A stretch of DNA of 64,000 nucleotides from Gossypium raimondii (GCF_025698545.1 NC_068571.1:51245733-51309732); one strand, 5' to 3'. Counted from the first letter of the stretch, positions 33,991 to 47,518 are shown. Notes: generated by a model from the letters alone, not told the origin. Numbers and translations are program-made.

Positions 33991-35720
33991 CGTTTTCTCC
34001 ACCACACCTGACCCATCATGAAGAGTAAAAAATTGAGAAAAACAATTTTGGGAAAAGGCGTTGGATACAAATTCAGAATTAAAGTAGAAATGCCGAAAGG
34101 ATAAAAAAAAAGATAGTAAGAGATTAGGGGAATTGAGATGTCGCTTCTCTTGAAACTTTCACGCAATTTCAAACAACAGTTGCCCTTGGATTAGCACTAG
34201 AATATGTGCATCGAACGACTCAGAATTTACATAGAAATTTTTCAAAAAAAAAGGGCCAAAGACTGATGAAAAGTTCAAGACGGGAGAAACAGTTTTTTGT
34301 TTTGTTTTAATTTTCTCTTGGATTCCTGGTAACCAAACAGGAATTCATTGACTAAGAAGAAACGCGATGAGAAAAAAAACTGAAAAGACGATTCAACAAA
34401 ATCGGGAAAACATCGCAGCCAAAGAAGAAACGATGTTTCTCAGTGGTGATTTAAGGACGCGAAAACCAAAACCAAAACAGAGATCCAATCTGGAGGAAAA
34501 ATCTTGGCGGAACAGATTAAATTCTTCTTAAAATTGTTTGAAATATCCATAGACGGACATGGAAGAGAACATATTAAAATTATCAGAAAACGAAAACGAA
34601 AACGAAATAAACAACACTTCCAAAGTGAAATTAAAATCTGAGGATAAGTAATCCCAACGTTCTGCAGAAAGATGTGTTGAAGGTCGCTAACGTTCTCGGG
34701 AAAAAAATCAACTCTGTCAAAAAAATTCGATTCTTGATCAAATCCAAGCTAGAGAAAACCAATTGGTAGAACAGAGAGTGTTCTAAAAATAGAAGCCGGG
34801 GAAGAAACAAAATAACCGTGACTTCTTTTTCTTCTTTTAACAAAAAGCTTGCCATAACAATGGCGAGAGTCAATTCCCATTAGATGGAACTAGAATCGGT
34901 ATTTGGATAGTCAGATTCCTGATCTTATCTCATACCTGAATTACTCAGGCTTAGCCGTTACAACTTTGCTTCTTCTAGTCTATAAACACAAATCTACTTC
35001 AAATTTTCAACAAAATAATGACATTTGCAGCCTATTCCTCCGAAACTCTCTTGTGATTGTGATGAAGGTTCTAATGTTTGAATATGTCAGCAATTGATCT
35101 GCTTATTTGCAGATGAATTCAGTTGAAATTTCTCCCCGAAGTAGCTCTTCTATCTTCCAAATGTATCTGTCAAACAAGAAAAATTGAAGAAAGACAAAAT
35201 TATTTCCAAAAAAGAAATCGAAACGTAACGGTAGTTCCAAATCTCTTGAACTTTGTTCACCGTTTTTCTTACAGATTCTCAAAAACTTCAACAAAATAAA
35301 AAGAAATCTTCACGATTAGTTATCAGAACCAGCAAAAAACTTCCCTCCAATCTCTTCAAGTGTATCTGCAGAAAAGAAAAATCGAAAATCGTTGTTTAAC
35401 AAGTTATCCATTGGAAATAGGTAACAAAAACTCATCACAATAAATTAAAACACAAACAATCTCAACTCTCAATTACACACCTAACAATTCCTCAAATCCT
35501 TCTCTCGTCTCTCTTTCACTCCCTCGCTTGGTTTAAAATTCAGATCCTCAACATTTATTCATAAATTAACATCAGCTTTTGAATTTTTTTTTTCCTTTAG
35601 GAAATTTCTGTTTGGTTCACGAGAAAGAGAAGAAGAAGGAAGTAGAAGCAAATTAGCAAAGAACATAGAAAATAAACAAAAGAAAAAATTGATTAAACGA
35701 AATGCGCTCTCTCCCTTCCA
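33991..35720 (-). promoter_or_regulatory. Likely 5' leader region (with intron) of the DUF1639 gene
   Basis: On the minus strand a strong pyrimidine tract (TTTTTCTCAATTTTTTACTC) ends in GGGTCAG at 34008, 18 bases before the start codon, a good splice acceptor. A TATA box lies 1.7 kb further upstream at about 35730. Together these suggest an untranslated first exon near 35.4-35.7 kb and a leader intron. Further acceptor-like sites (CTGCAG or TGACAG followed by ATACA.TTG) sit near 35170 and 35370. Without splicing, a 15-codon upstream frame (34019-33972) would overlap the start. Confidence 0.45.
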
Positions 35721-35727
35721 ATAGCCA

Positions 35728-35738
35728 GTTTTTATACC
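35728..35738 (-). promoter_or_regulatory. TATA box upstream of the DUF1639 leader
   Basis: The minus strand reads GTATAAAAACTGG, a good plant TATA box, followed by a CT/GA-rich stretch typical of plant leaders (GGAAGGGAGAGAGCGC). It supports a start of transcription near 35700. Confidence 0.5.
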
Positions 35739-35759
35739 TCCTCTCACCCCTCCGTTACA

Positions 35760-37799
35760 CCACAGAGGGTTTCATCACCGTGAAATCCAATCCGTTCATC
35801 ATTAATCCAACGGCTCATATTCCCCAACCCTAAATTCGAAAAGTTAACTCCGTCTGTATAACGATTCTCGTTTCAGGATTTTCTTTTGCCTTACTCCTCT
35901 TTAACGGCGTTAATAGATCTAGCGGAATCTTCAAACAACGCTGGAATAATAATATTTTTATTTTTTCTTTAATATTTTATTTTGTTTTATTTTAATTTTG
36001 TCGCTGCCGGGTGAGGTGGTGCTTAGCACAACAATGCAACAAGTTAACTATGGTTGGTTATGTAAACTCGGGTGAACTGACCATGGTTAATGTAAACCGG
36101 GTCTGTTCTTGTAGGACAGTTTCGTAATTCTTGGTGGACTTTTGAATCAAACGGTAATTATACTTTTCCCACATTATTTATTTTTTGCAGTCGAAATTAG
36201 GATGTGACTAATTCCCCCATTATGAATATCCTACGTAAACATAAGCAACAGATATGAATAGAGATTAAATCCTTGATCTTATAATTTAAAGATGAAGTAA
36301 ACAATCACTATGTTATACCTTACGATTATTTTATTTTTAATGTTTATCCGTTGTGACAAAAAAAATGTCACTTCCTCTTTTGGTGAGGTTCATCGAACCC
36401 TTGTCACGGTCGGTGATAATTTTCTTAATTATTAAACGTATAATAATAAATTTAGTTTTTAATGTTTATATTTTTAGTAATTTTTATTTTTATTTTTATT
36501 AGTTAAATTTTGTTATTAATTTTTAAAAAGAGTCAAATCATTTTTCAACGTAAATATTAATTAAAACATTAATTTTAATGATATTTGTGTGGTAACTCAC
36601 GTGAACAATCCACATGTATTTTATGCAAATATAATACTATTTGTCTTATTTGTCACATTAAAAATCATAAAAAATAAAAAACATGAAGTATATTTGGATT
36701 GACATGTGTGTTGCTATTTTTAAATTTTAATAATTTAACTAATAATTTTCATTAAAAAACAATTCGATTCTTTTTAAAAATTTGATGATTAAATTCAACT
36801 TTTTTAATTAAATGTGAAATTGATAGAAAAATATAAATATTAAAATTTTATTCAAATATACTCATATATATATATATATATATTATCAAGAGAAAGTTCA
36901 AGGAATTAAACCCACTTTCCAAATTTGTGTTTTCAACATTTTGGAATCTTATTAGTAAATTTAACTTCTTTCAAAACATAGAAAATTTAGGAACTTTATT
37001 TATTAAAATATTTAGAAAAGTTGGTTTTAGATATTCTGTTTTGGGGTGCTTTTTAAAAATAAATAAGTTGAATTATTTTGATTGAAAAATTAAAAGACAA
37101 TAAATAATAATGTAACAAAAGAGATTGGCATGTCACTGGAACGTGTAGTTGATAATGGTAATTAAGTAAATTTAATTATATCAATATTTAAAAGTCTTGA
37201 TTTTTTTTATTAAAAATAAAATTTGATGACAATTTTTTTATGATTTAATTTGTGTATTTTTTTGAACAATTTCACTAAAGGTTTTGGCCATATCTGTTTA
37301 TTTTTACGCAATGCTTAGAACTATCTATAATCCCTCTAAAAGGATAATACGCTTCAGTACACTCGAACTCACGCCCTCTTGTATTGATAACAATACCCAT
37401 ATTAATCAAGTTAAGACTCAATCAGCATGAAGTGATATATTCAATCGACTAGATAAAAAATCTAAAGTTCCATTACTTTGATTTAGGATCCAAATTTTGA
37501 TTCCTTGATTAAAAGGAATGTGAAATAGGAAAAGCTCATGAGACGTTTGCCAAATGGTAAGGAAAAAACTGAGTAAAAAAAAAACAATTATGTTAAGCGA
37601 TTTTGGCCTCATTTAGGAGAAGTTTATAAAGTGTTAGTTGATTCAGAATCAATGAAATATTTAACAAATATGATATTATCTTTTATAAGGATTTTTCTTC
37701 TATATTTATCAAGAGATAAATAGTTTAAAAAGTTGGCAATATCATAGAAAGGAAACAACTCACTGATGCCCGAATAAGCAAACCATCAAAGAAACTGAA
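35760..37799. other. Intergenic, no gene seen
   Basis: AT-rich with a TA run near 36864-36883. No reading frame with recognisable content. The part up to about 36.1 kb is the distal promoter region of the DUF1639 gene. Confidence 0.4.
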
Positions 37800-38000
37800 G
37801 AGTTTGCAAACAGTGGAGTTTGAACCTTGTTAAAGGGTTGACTCATTTGGAAGAAGATCTTAAAGTTTTGTCGTTTAGACGTACCTCAGGTGGTGCCATA
37901 CTTTCAAGCATGTGGTCTATATACCTTAGGTTGGTGGACTACGTAATTATTGTTATACATTATACTAACACTTTCTTTTAAGCCTTGTAGGTCTTATCTC
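37800..38000 (+). repeat. Worn repeat, related to 26490-27130
   Basis: Shares in order 'ggttgactcatttggaagaagatctt' / 'ggtcgactctttcaggagaaggtctt' style blocks and 'tatactaacactttcttttaagccttgtaggtc' / 'tatactgacacctctcccttgagccttgcaagtc' style blocks with 26.7-27.0 kb. Both are non-coding relics of one family. Confidence 0.5.
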
Positions 38001-39240
38001 CACCCAGCTTTAAAACCACTTAAATTGGCCCAAAAAAAAAAAGAAATTTTTTAGTTATATATTTTAAAATTTATATAATTTATCTCACCAAAATTTGAAA
38101 ATGATCCACTAAAAGTTTTATAAAAATAAATAAATCTCACTCTACCCACTAAAACCCCAAAATCCATAATCATTTTATTGTTTTAACACTTATCACTTTT
38201 CTTTTAAATTTATCTTATTCTCTCACACACTCTCTCTAGAATTTCTTCAAGAAAGTGATTAACCTTTTAATACTTTCAAGCGAGTCTCCCTAATTTGATG
38301 ATAACTTTATTTTCTTTTCAAGTTTTATTTATTAATCTCTAAAATTTTAAGATTGTGGCTTTTCTTGTGATAATTTAGAATTTTTATGCAAGATTTAGTT
38401 TTTTTAATTTATTGAATGATTTTGAGATATTGATTTTGTGTGAAATACTGGCATGTTGAGCAATTGTTTTAAAGGTTAACTAATAGAAATCCTTAAAGAA
38501 ATTAAGATTAGTTGTATTTATATAATCTTAAATTTCTTAAATATTGATTAGAAATGTAACATTCTTATTTAGAAATTGTTGTTGCTAGTGTGATTGTTGT
38601 GAATCTTGTGTTTGAAAATTAACATGTTGCATACTCGTGACACTAAAAAATACTTAAGTGATTTTTATTTTGTGAAAGAAAATTACTAGTTGTGTGTTGG
38701 CTTCATAAAATTTTTGTGCTTATTGCTTAGATTTATTTATTCTAAATGTTTAACAGGAATGAGAAAATATTCTAAAAAAAAGTTTACTAGTGAAGTAGAG
38801 GAAAAGCAACAAGAAAAAAAAAAGTGAATAGCCAAAAGGAGATTCAAACCAATTTGTAAAAGGATCAAAAGAGTCAAGTTAAGTTTAGCATTGAAAACCT
38901 TCCGATCGATCCAAAATTGAGAACTAAGATTACAGATTATCATCCAAATGATAGAGATAATATAAGAAGGGCACATTTTTAATAACATTGACAAAAAGAA
39001 GATAATTCAACAGTTTCAACACATGAGAAAGCATGCAGGACAATTGTAAAAAAAGGTACGCGTTATTCAAAATTATTTGATGTACCTTTTGTTTTAGTTA
39101 TTGTTTTAATAGTTTTGTAATAGTCTTACATTTAACCATATAGATCGATTTATTAATAACTAATATTTAGTTTATATGACTATTATAAATACTTTGGTTT
39201 TTTTTTCAAATTAACCCCACAACCCAATTTTTCTAGCTCC
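38001..39240. other. Intergenic, no gene seen
   Basis: AT-rich sequence; short frames here have no domain. A CT-rich patch at 38217-38240 looks leader-like but no gene follows it. Confidence 0.35.
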
Positions 39241-39249
39241 GCCCTTGTC

Positions 39250-39660
39250 TTCACCAATTGAGGTGCTCCCCCTCTGTAAATTGTACATGGCTCTTAATAG
39301 AGGAGGGAGACAAAACCCCAACCATGAGTACAATACCTAACATTATTGGGGGTTCACACAACTGTTCAATAGATGACACTTCAAAAATTTTCCCAAAAGA
39401 GTATCCCTCTTAATAAACCCATACATTGAATGAGGCATGAGTGCAAGTTAGGCTAAGTGGTGGCATTTTCCACCCATAAGTGCTATAAGGCATGAGTTTG
39501 AGTTCAACCATGTGCGACACCCGTGGTTTACTCTCTCAAACACTTGATGAGGTGCTCCCATTTGCACATGGTTTACTTTTTGAAACACCTAATAAGGTGC
39601 TCTCACTTTATCCTTAAATCGCATTTTCAAGCACTCGAACTTTCGAAAGGTTAAGAGATA
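39250..39660 (+). repeat. Worn repeat, related to 26490-27130
   Basis: Contains 'gatgacacttcaaaaattttcccaaaagagt', matching 'aatgacactttgaagacctttcccaaaggagt' at about 26874 with changes, and 'gtgctataagg', similar to 'agttctataag' at about 26958. A GAGGTGCTCCC motif occurs twice (39252, 39549). Non-coding. Confidence 0.4.
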
Positions 39661-40169
39661 AAACCGTTACTAAAAAAAATTACCAAACTTGTTAAGAGGT
39701 CCATTGGATCCGAATAGATTATATTTCGCATTTTTTTCTAAAAAATCCGTCCACCAAATTATAATTTATTTATAAATTATTTATAAGTTAACTACATCAA
39801 TAGTAATTCTGAGTAAAGACAATAATTGCAACATCTCATATAGTTCTAACTTTAATAGATATTGTGAAATAGTTATTTTCATCTAAATCATGTAATAAGT
39901 TTTTTTAAATATTTTTAAAATATTTTAATGAAGAATCAAATAAAATATCAAAGAATTATTCAGTAAATATTCATCATATTAAGTATTATAAAATGCAATT
40001 AATAAATTTTTTAAAATGACAAGTGGCATATAATAGCATATAGTAATTATTTTATAAAGTAAAAGGCTGCGAAAATGTGATATATTATACTTTTTTTTTA
40101 TATTTAAAATTCTTTACAATCTTACAGTAATTAAGATAAGTATCTGCCATTAATGAATTAATCACACAT

Positions 40170-40710
40170 AGAGGTACTCATGGCCGGGTCAGATCAAGTT
40201 CGAGTTGAATCTAAACATGATATAAATATATTTTATGTTTGTCTAAACTTGATTTGAAATCTAGACCTAAAATTGTTCAAACCTGCCCATATTTGTAAAA
40301 AATTAATTCAAGCGCCCATATTTTTTTTTATTTTAAAAATTATTTTTTTTTATTTTAATATTTAATAATTTTATACATTTTTATTTATTAAATTTTTTTA
40401 TATTGTCATCTTAACATTATGTTAATGTTTACATTAGAATAGTATCACATATTTAGTATAAGTTTATTTTTTAATGTGTTCTAAATTACATAATATATAA
40501 AATAACATAATATAAAACATTATAAATTTAAAATGGGCTCGGGCCTTCAATGTTCAAGTTCAAGCCCGGCCCATATTTTAAACGGGCATAATTTTTTGCC
40601 CAAATCTATTTTCGGGCTTGATAATTTTATCCAAACCCTTCCATATTTCAAACGGGCTTAAACAGGTAACCTGACTCACAAACAAGTCTAATCACGCCTA
40701 TATAACTATT
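40170..40710. mobile_element. GGGCC-type non-autonomous DNA element
   Basis: Begins near GGTACTCATGGCCGGGTCAG, has an AT-rich centre, and ends with GGGCTCGGGCCTTCAATG, AAGCCCGGCCCAT and CAAACGGGCTTAAACAGG. This is the same type as 27508-28133 (alternating 'gggc', 'tttgcccaaa' and 'ccaaaccc' words). Clean terminal repeats were not found, so ends are approximate. Confidence 0.45.
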
Positions 40711-43490
40711 AGGCATAATTTTGAATTTTCAGCTCTAATAAATTGTAGGCATAATACTGTAACGGTTAGATTTTTGTCGCAACAAAAGAAAACAATTGTT
40801 AGTCACCGATGTCCTGCTTAAATCATCACTAGCTGAAGTCCATTCCTTGATATTTTAGGCAAAATACTGTAATGGTTAGGTGTTTATTTATAAATTAATT
40901 TTTTTTTATCAGAAATCCTTTTGATATATGTTACTCTTATATTTCACTTCAACATTGTATTAAAAATAGAAGTTGTAACTAGTAATTAAGTGGTCTAATT
41001 TAACAATCTAAGCTTATCAATACCCGAATGATAATCGAGATTTTCTTGTAAAGTTGAAATCATCATCCACAATATTCAACTTCGACTTTCATCATACTTG
41101 AATGTATAAAAAAAATGATAAGATTATTGATTGGATTGAATTAAAACAAGAAATATTGGACTAATTGATTTGCATTGCTTCCTAACAGAGTCAACTCATT
41201 CATGTAAAATTTCTATTAGGAGAGGCTTGGTTCAAGAAATGAGATTACAAGTGTTATGTTATGTTTAATTCATTTGATTGGAGTACCTAAAATTTAGGTG
41301 CTCAATTGATTAAATGTATGGTTCTCTAGAAAACATAGTTTACTAAATTGTTCTTCTAATAGAATTTGTTTTTATAAGTTTAGTTCATTTAATACTTTTT
41401 AATCTCAATTTTCATAAAATTATGATAAATTATTTTATTTTTATTTTTTATTACAATTTATATATTAATAAGTAAATATATTATGTTGAAATAAATTTAT
41501 AAATCATAATTATAATAATTTATGAAAATAATTGCACCACCAATCATAATTATAATTATAATCATAATTAATATACTAATAAATAAATAAATTATTAGGA
41601 TAAATATAATCACTATAATTTTAAAGTACGACTACTATTTCACTGTCAAGAAAAACATATTTTTGTTTTTAGTTAATTTTAAATTTTATTTAAATAAAAA
41701 TAAAAATAATAAATATAATAAATATAAAGGATAAATTAATCTAAAATTTAAAATCATATCTTTAATATAAGATAATCTAATAAATAGATCGTAATGAAAT
41801 TATGCTCTATATTACGATATTTTAATACTATTTAAGAAATTTTAATGAGTGCAATTTTATTTCGAAATATATCGTAATATTAAATTTGACACGACCAAAC
41901 CAATCGTACTACTACGATGTTTGTTGATATAAGAAAACGCTACTAGGCTTAAAAATAGAGGCAAACACGTGGAAAATTCAAAAAAGAAAAAAAATAGATG
42001 TCGCATCCAAATTATGATTTTATTTTAATTAGAAGCCTAAATTACAAGCTTGAAAAGACAGAAATAACCATTACACTTAAAGAGTGGTGGCTGGTTGGTG
42101 GAGGACTTTTTCGTCTATAACAAAATATCATAATTTAATTTTGAATTTTAATTTCTCAATAGGACGGGTAAGTATGCCTGTCGGGCGGCTCAAACAGTAA
42201 GAAGAAGGCAAGTTGCCAAATTGAAATTGGTTTTATTTATTATTTATTCTTTTTAAAATGTTTCTTAATTGGAATGGTAGTTTAACTATTGTTAACACTA
42301 ATTTTTAATTTGATTAATTTGGTTTATATTAAATATATAATTAAAAATTATAAAAATATATTTAAAAATGGAAAAAAATCGTTTTAATCTGTATTTTGTT
42401 TAGTTCAATCAATTCATATCAGTTTGTCGATTGTTGATATAGTAATATAACAATGAGATATGAAGGAGAGAGTGGTAGATTCTACGAAGACTGGTTCACC
42501 CAATCTGAATGGAGAGCTGGAGGTAGGAAGGATTAGAAGTGAGGAGAATGCTTGAAGGTAAGTTGACAGTGTGTTGACTAAGCATCTCTGGATAATCAAT
42601 CATTTCTTCATCGTTCTTGAAAGTATTTATAGGTGAGGGTCTCATCTAAGATGACGTTAACGTGTTTGGGCTAATCGTGTGGGAGCAAATGTCTTCGATG
42701 GGATGAGGAAGTTTGTGATGGGACAATCCTGTCATTTACTTTGACTTGATGGTATAGAACAGTTGAGCTCACGTGGTGTTCGGTAACCAACAACTTCATG
42801 TTCCCAATGAAAGCCTGAAGACCTAGGTATCAGATGGTATCTTCGGAGAGGAGGACTTGTGAACGACTTCTTAGTTTGCTGTCAACAAGCTTACTACTCG
42901 AATGCCTTTTTGACTTGTCACGTGTTCTTACACGAATGGTGGTATAACATGAATAAATTAATCTAATCCCTTTAATCAAATCGATCTCTCAACTGATTCT
43001 CGATCTAATTCAAATAACATTGGTGATTTCTTTTTCCTGCTTTTGGCTGTTATTATTAATTATTGCAATTTCCTTTTTTATTTATCTGCTTTTGATGTTG
43101 TATTCCGCTGAAGATGGAAAATTTGGATATCTTTGAATAGTATTAGAAACCAAAAAAAAGTTGAAAAATGAGAATTGTGAGCTAACACTAATAAAATTTG
43201 TCTAGATATAAACATGAGTTTGAATTCGTCATTATGAAACTAAGCTCAAGTTATTAAGCGACTTTGAGTATTTTATAATATTTTAATATTAAATTATTAT
43301 TTTATTCTTAAAATATATCCATATAAAATGTAAACCCTAAAGCTTGTTATTTAAATATAAAAAAAATTATATATGAGACGAGTTTCAACTTGAGCTCGAG
43401 CATGTAAATCATGTAAATAAACTTAATTGAGTCAAACTCAAATAGTTCGAATTTGGTTCGAGCTCAAACTTTTATAATAATATTGTGAAT
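40711..43490. other. Intergenic, no gene seen; possible LTR piece at 42410-42970
   Basis: Mostly AT-rich filler. The stretch at 42410-42970 has higher GC and includes GAAAGTATTTATAGGTGAGGGTC, which reads like the TATA region of an LTR, but no matching second copy or coding remnant is in the window. The antisense frame through it (61 codons) has no domain. Confidence 0.35.
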
Positions 43491-43499
43491 GCCTTGATG

Positions 43500-44130
43500 G
43501 ATCAAATTTTTCCAAGAAAGGGATGAATTAGTATTTAACTATTTTCTAAAGGCTAAGCTAAAACCGATCCATTTTTCAAAGATAAATGCGAGTAATAAAG
43601 TAAGTGTTTGCGAAATATAAGCTATCAAGAAGAGTGAATAAAACTTATACAAAAATTTACAATAAAGTTCTCAATAAAATTTGTACAAGAGAAAGATGTA
43701 GAAAAGAAAGCTCTAATAAATTTTCTCTTGATTTCTTGTATGGGTATGAGTTTATTGCTTTTTGAAGTGTTTTTGAAATATATTTATACCAAAAATTTAA
43801 TTTCTAACCTTTGGAGCCATCGGGGATGAAAAATGATCGTTGAAAGTAAAAAAATCATGTTTTGCAGTAGTGTAGAAAAGCTAGTTGTTAGCCATAGGGG
43901 ATCGATCCCTTGGGCAAATCAATCCCCCACCTTTCTCAAAACCTCATTTAGCTACTCAATTCAGGGGGACCAATCCTATGCCATTGCCTTGGGGGATTCC
44001 CTGTGTCTCTAAAATGTTGAAACAATTCTTTGAAACACTTTAAATTAATTTTAATTTAGCTCAAAATTATTTTATAAATATCAAATCATTTTAATAAAAG
44101 TGTTTTTTGAGATTTAAAAGTCATGAAAAT
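43500..44130. mobile_element. Possible copia-type LTR fragment
   Basis: Carries 'ttgaaatatatttatacc', 'ggggatcgatccct' and 'cttgggggattccctg' words typical of some plant copia LTRs, and resembles 17330-17760 in order of motifs. No gag/pol remnant is attached. Weak call. Confidence 0.3.
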
Positions 44131-44989
44131 GTTTAATAAGATTCCAATAATATTTTCATAAAATGGTTTCGGAAAATATTGCAAATTTTATTATTAAACG
44201 TTGTTATATCAAAGGTTTGGAAAATGAAAACTAACATATTGGATTGAGTTTGAGACGAATTTTGTGCTACAAATTTCGAGTTAAGTTTAAGATCTAACTT
44301 ATTACCGTTTGAGATCCATTTGATTACAACAATTGAAGCTAGTGATGCTTCGAGTAAGATTGTTAACATCTTTTTTTGGAAGGGGTTGGATTGAGATTTG
44401 TGTTTTGGGCTGGAAGTATGGAAGAACCTTTAAAACAACAGGAAACTTATGGAGATACCGAAACTAATGTTGTAGGAAACTTTCTGACACCTAAGTTGGA
44501 GGAAGTAACAAAGGTAATGTAAATAGATTTATCCAAAAAAGATTAAGGATATCCTATAAAAGTAATACATTTCTGACAAGGTCATTGGACAAATACTTGT
44601 TAAATAATTTTCGTAATAGTATATAATAAGGAAGAGCTCAGTCACAATACTTTAGTGACTTTAGTGGTTCATAATTAATAGGTAAAAAGTTGAAACTTCC
44701 GCTAGCTCGTTGAAACTATAAATGAATCACATGTAGAACCAAATGAATAGAAATGAATGGAAACGATGAAGTAAGAGAAATATATTTCACAATGAATGTG
44801 TTTTCTCATTAAGTACAAAAATAACTTGAGAATTAATTGAAGATTTTTGAATTATTATTTAATTATTTATAATTAAATAATTAAAATTCAAAATGAAATT
44901 AGATTAATTAGTCGTCATGAATCATTGAATAAAGAAATTAAATATATTTCCTCACGATTCTATTACAAGAAATTGTTATAACTTTAACG
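44131..44989. other. Intergenic, no gene seen
   Basis: AT-rich sequence without recognisable genes or clear repeats. Confidence 0.35.
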
Positions 44990-45560
44990 AATTAGAATTT
45001 GGCTGAGAAAATTATCTAATTGAGAAAGTAACTTAGTTAATTTAATTAATTTAATTAATTGATTAACTATCATTTATTTGAGAATAAAAAATAAATATTG
45101 GGTTGGTTTAAATTATAAAGTGCTAGATCAAAAGTTCAGAAAGCACATATAATTAGATCTAATACATGATAGGCCAATTTATCTGTCATGTAACATGAGG
45201 AGGTAACAACCCTAGTAAAATTATGAGAGTGTGCTGCCCTCCTCTCTCTCAGTTAGATAGAGAGTATGTTTTCTATTTAAATAATATTATTTATCAAAGA
45301 TTTGTTCAAACAGGATTCTTGTACTTCCCTCTATAAATAGAGAGGATCGATTGACCTAAAAACACTTCATACAATCATAAGGTATTGTTATTCTACCAGA
45401 AAGTAGTGATAATTTATTTACTTAAAATAAATCTTATTTTCTAGAAATTACAATCTTTACTAGGAGAAAATTACTTTCCTACTAAAAGTAATTAAAATTT
45501 TTATTTTGTGTTTTGGTTTATATTACCCGAACCCTTGATAATAATTTGGTGCAATTAACC
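44990..45560 (+). mobile_element. LTR fragment, same family as 4600-5110
   Basis: Has a TATA box (CTCTATAAATAGAG, about 45331-45344), a leader with GTTATTCTACCAGAAAGTAG and GATAATTTATT, and an upstream block AACAACCCTAG...GCTGCCC, all shared in the same order with the minus-strand copy at 4600-5110. Non-coding. Confidence 0.5.
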
Positions 45561-47518
45561 CTTTTATTATTATTATTTTATATACATTTGTTTACATGAT
45601 TTAAAATTGAAACCCATGCTGGTTTTATCGTTTTGTGTCACTTGTATATTGAAATTACATAAAATAATTATATGCAACAAGGTTGAAAAAGATTTCTTTG
45701 TTTAAAAAATCTTATAGTTATCATATCGTGTTAATAGTTAGTGTAAATATATTGTCTTCTTGTATTAGACAACGATAATTGAAAAGTGAGGTACCTTCAA
45801 AATTTCGACACTCTTATAAAGCCACCCCAAGCAACTCTCGACACATTCACATGAAGAGTCGCTAACTTCCAGCCCGAGGAAAAAGGGTTTAAATTCCTGA
45901 TAATGAGCCACGGAATTGATTGAATGATTTGTACTTAGGCCAATTACAAAACCCACACAGCCTGGATTATGCATATGTTGATATTATATATCCAACCAAT
46001 GATGAAAGTTTTGAAGTGTCTTTGCTTAGACCCACCCGTCACCTTCCGAATCACTTCATCAACCTATTACTAATGGTAGATGAAAAACATGCCAAAATGG
46101 CTACTTTCAGCTCAGTTTCTTTCTTTATTTTTGTCCTTAAAGATGACAATGACCCAAGGGTGTCACCACCAAGCTCTTTGATTGGAAAATAGAGGGGCCT
46201 TCTCTTTAAGCACAAGTTAAAATTTTTATTCGTTCAGGGGTTTGTTGAGTGGTGGAATATTTTTTAAAGTAAAATTTTGATTTCGTAATTTAAGGACGGA
46301 AAAGTACAATGTTAAAATAAATTACTTTTCGTTTAATAATATGATTAGCTTCAACTTCAAATTTAATTAGAATCAAATGTAATTACCGAACAGTTTAATT
46401 TTCGTAAACTTTGGAACATTATCTTCAACAAAATAGGGTCTTCATGCAGTGTTTCATTTCTAGTATTAATTGGAAAAATATTAAGATAAGCTTATATTAA
46501 AGTATGATGCAATTTATAATTTAATTTAATAATACTTCTAAAAAAGCTAAAATAATTATATTTTTATTATTTTTAATTAATAATTATTGAATATAATATT
46601 AAAACAAAAATACGTAATTAATGCAGAACATATTTTTAAAATATAAAAATAAATGTTTTTTTAATTAAATCTTAGAGGAATTGAATACTTTTCCTTATAT
46701 GTACTAAACAAAAAAAAGTAAAATATTCACCAAGTCCCTATATCTTTTGTAGATTTTAGAATTTAACCACTCTACTTTTATGTTAATAAATTTAGTCTCT
46801 TTTTTTTGAATTTAAAATCCAGGTCCAATTATTAACATGATTAATATTATTTTATCAAATTTGTTGGTTTGGTATTTTAAAATTAAAAAAATACTCAATT
46901 GGTAGGCATGTAACAAAAAGATGTTGTAATGACCTAAATTTAATAATAAAATTTTAACAATATTAACAATTGGGTCTGTTTTTAAATATGAAAACTAAAG
47001 GAATTAAATCCTAAAAATTAAAAATAGGACTAAATACAAAAGTAAAAATATATGTATAGGAGTTGAAGAAAAACATTAAAACCAAATATGTCCGTTACAA
47101 ACAGTCTCAATATCCTTTATCCTTTATGCAACGTAAGAATAAGTGAAAAAAATTCCAATATCTTTAAGCAAAGTTTCGGATTCAAAACTTGAAAAAAAGA
47201 AAAAAAAAACTGCAGTGACAAAGTTTTACCCTTGAGAGATTTAAATAAATTCGAATCTAAATTGAAAGATGCTACACCAAAAACATCACATTTTAGGCTT
47301 TGCAATATTTCATTTGAATCATAACTGAAGCACATTAATTTAAATGAAGCATGTCTGGTTCAGTGTGGCTACCCAACAATTTTGGGCAGAAGCAATCACA
47401 TGAATAATCATAAAAATGCAGAGAGTTTATATATATACATATCTCTTAGGAAAACACATTATGAAATACAACATCATCAAAGTTAAGGTCTTCCAACAGT
47501 TGACAATTCTGCTACATT
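45561..47518. other. Intergenic; weak coding-like stretch at 45765-46190
   Basis: The stretch 45765-46190 has higher GC than its surroundings and overlapping open frames on both strands. The minus-strand one contains Cys-rich DSSCECVESCLGW. I recognise no family in either and see no splice context, so I call no gene. From about 47100 the sequence is likely 3' flank of the VPE gene. Confidence 0.35.
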
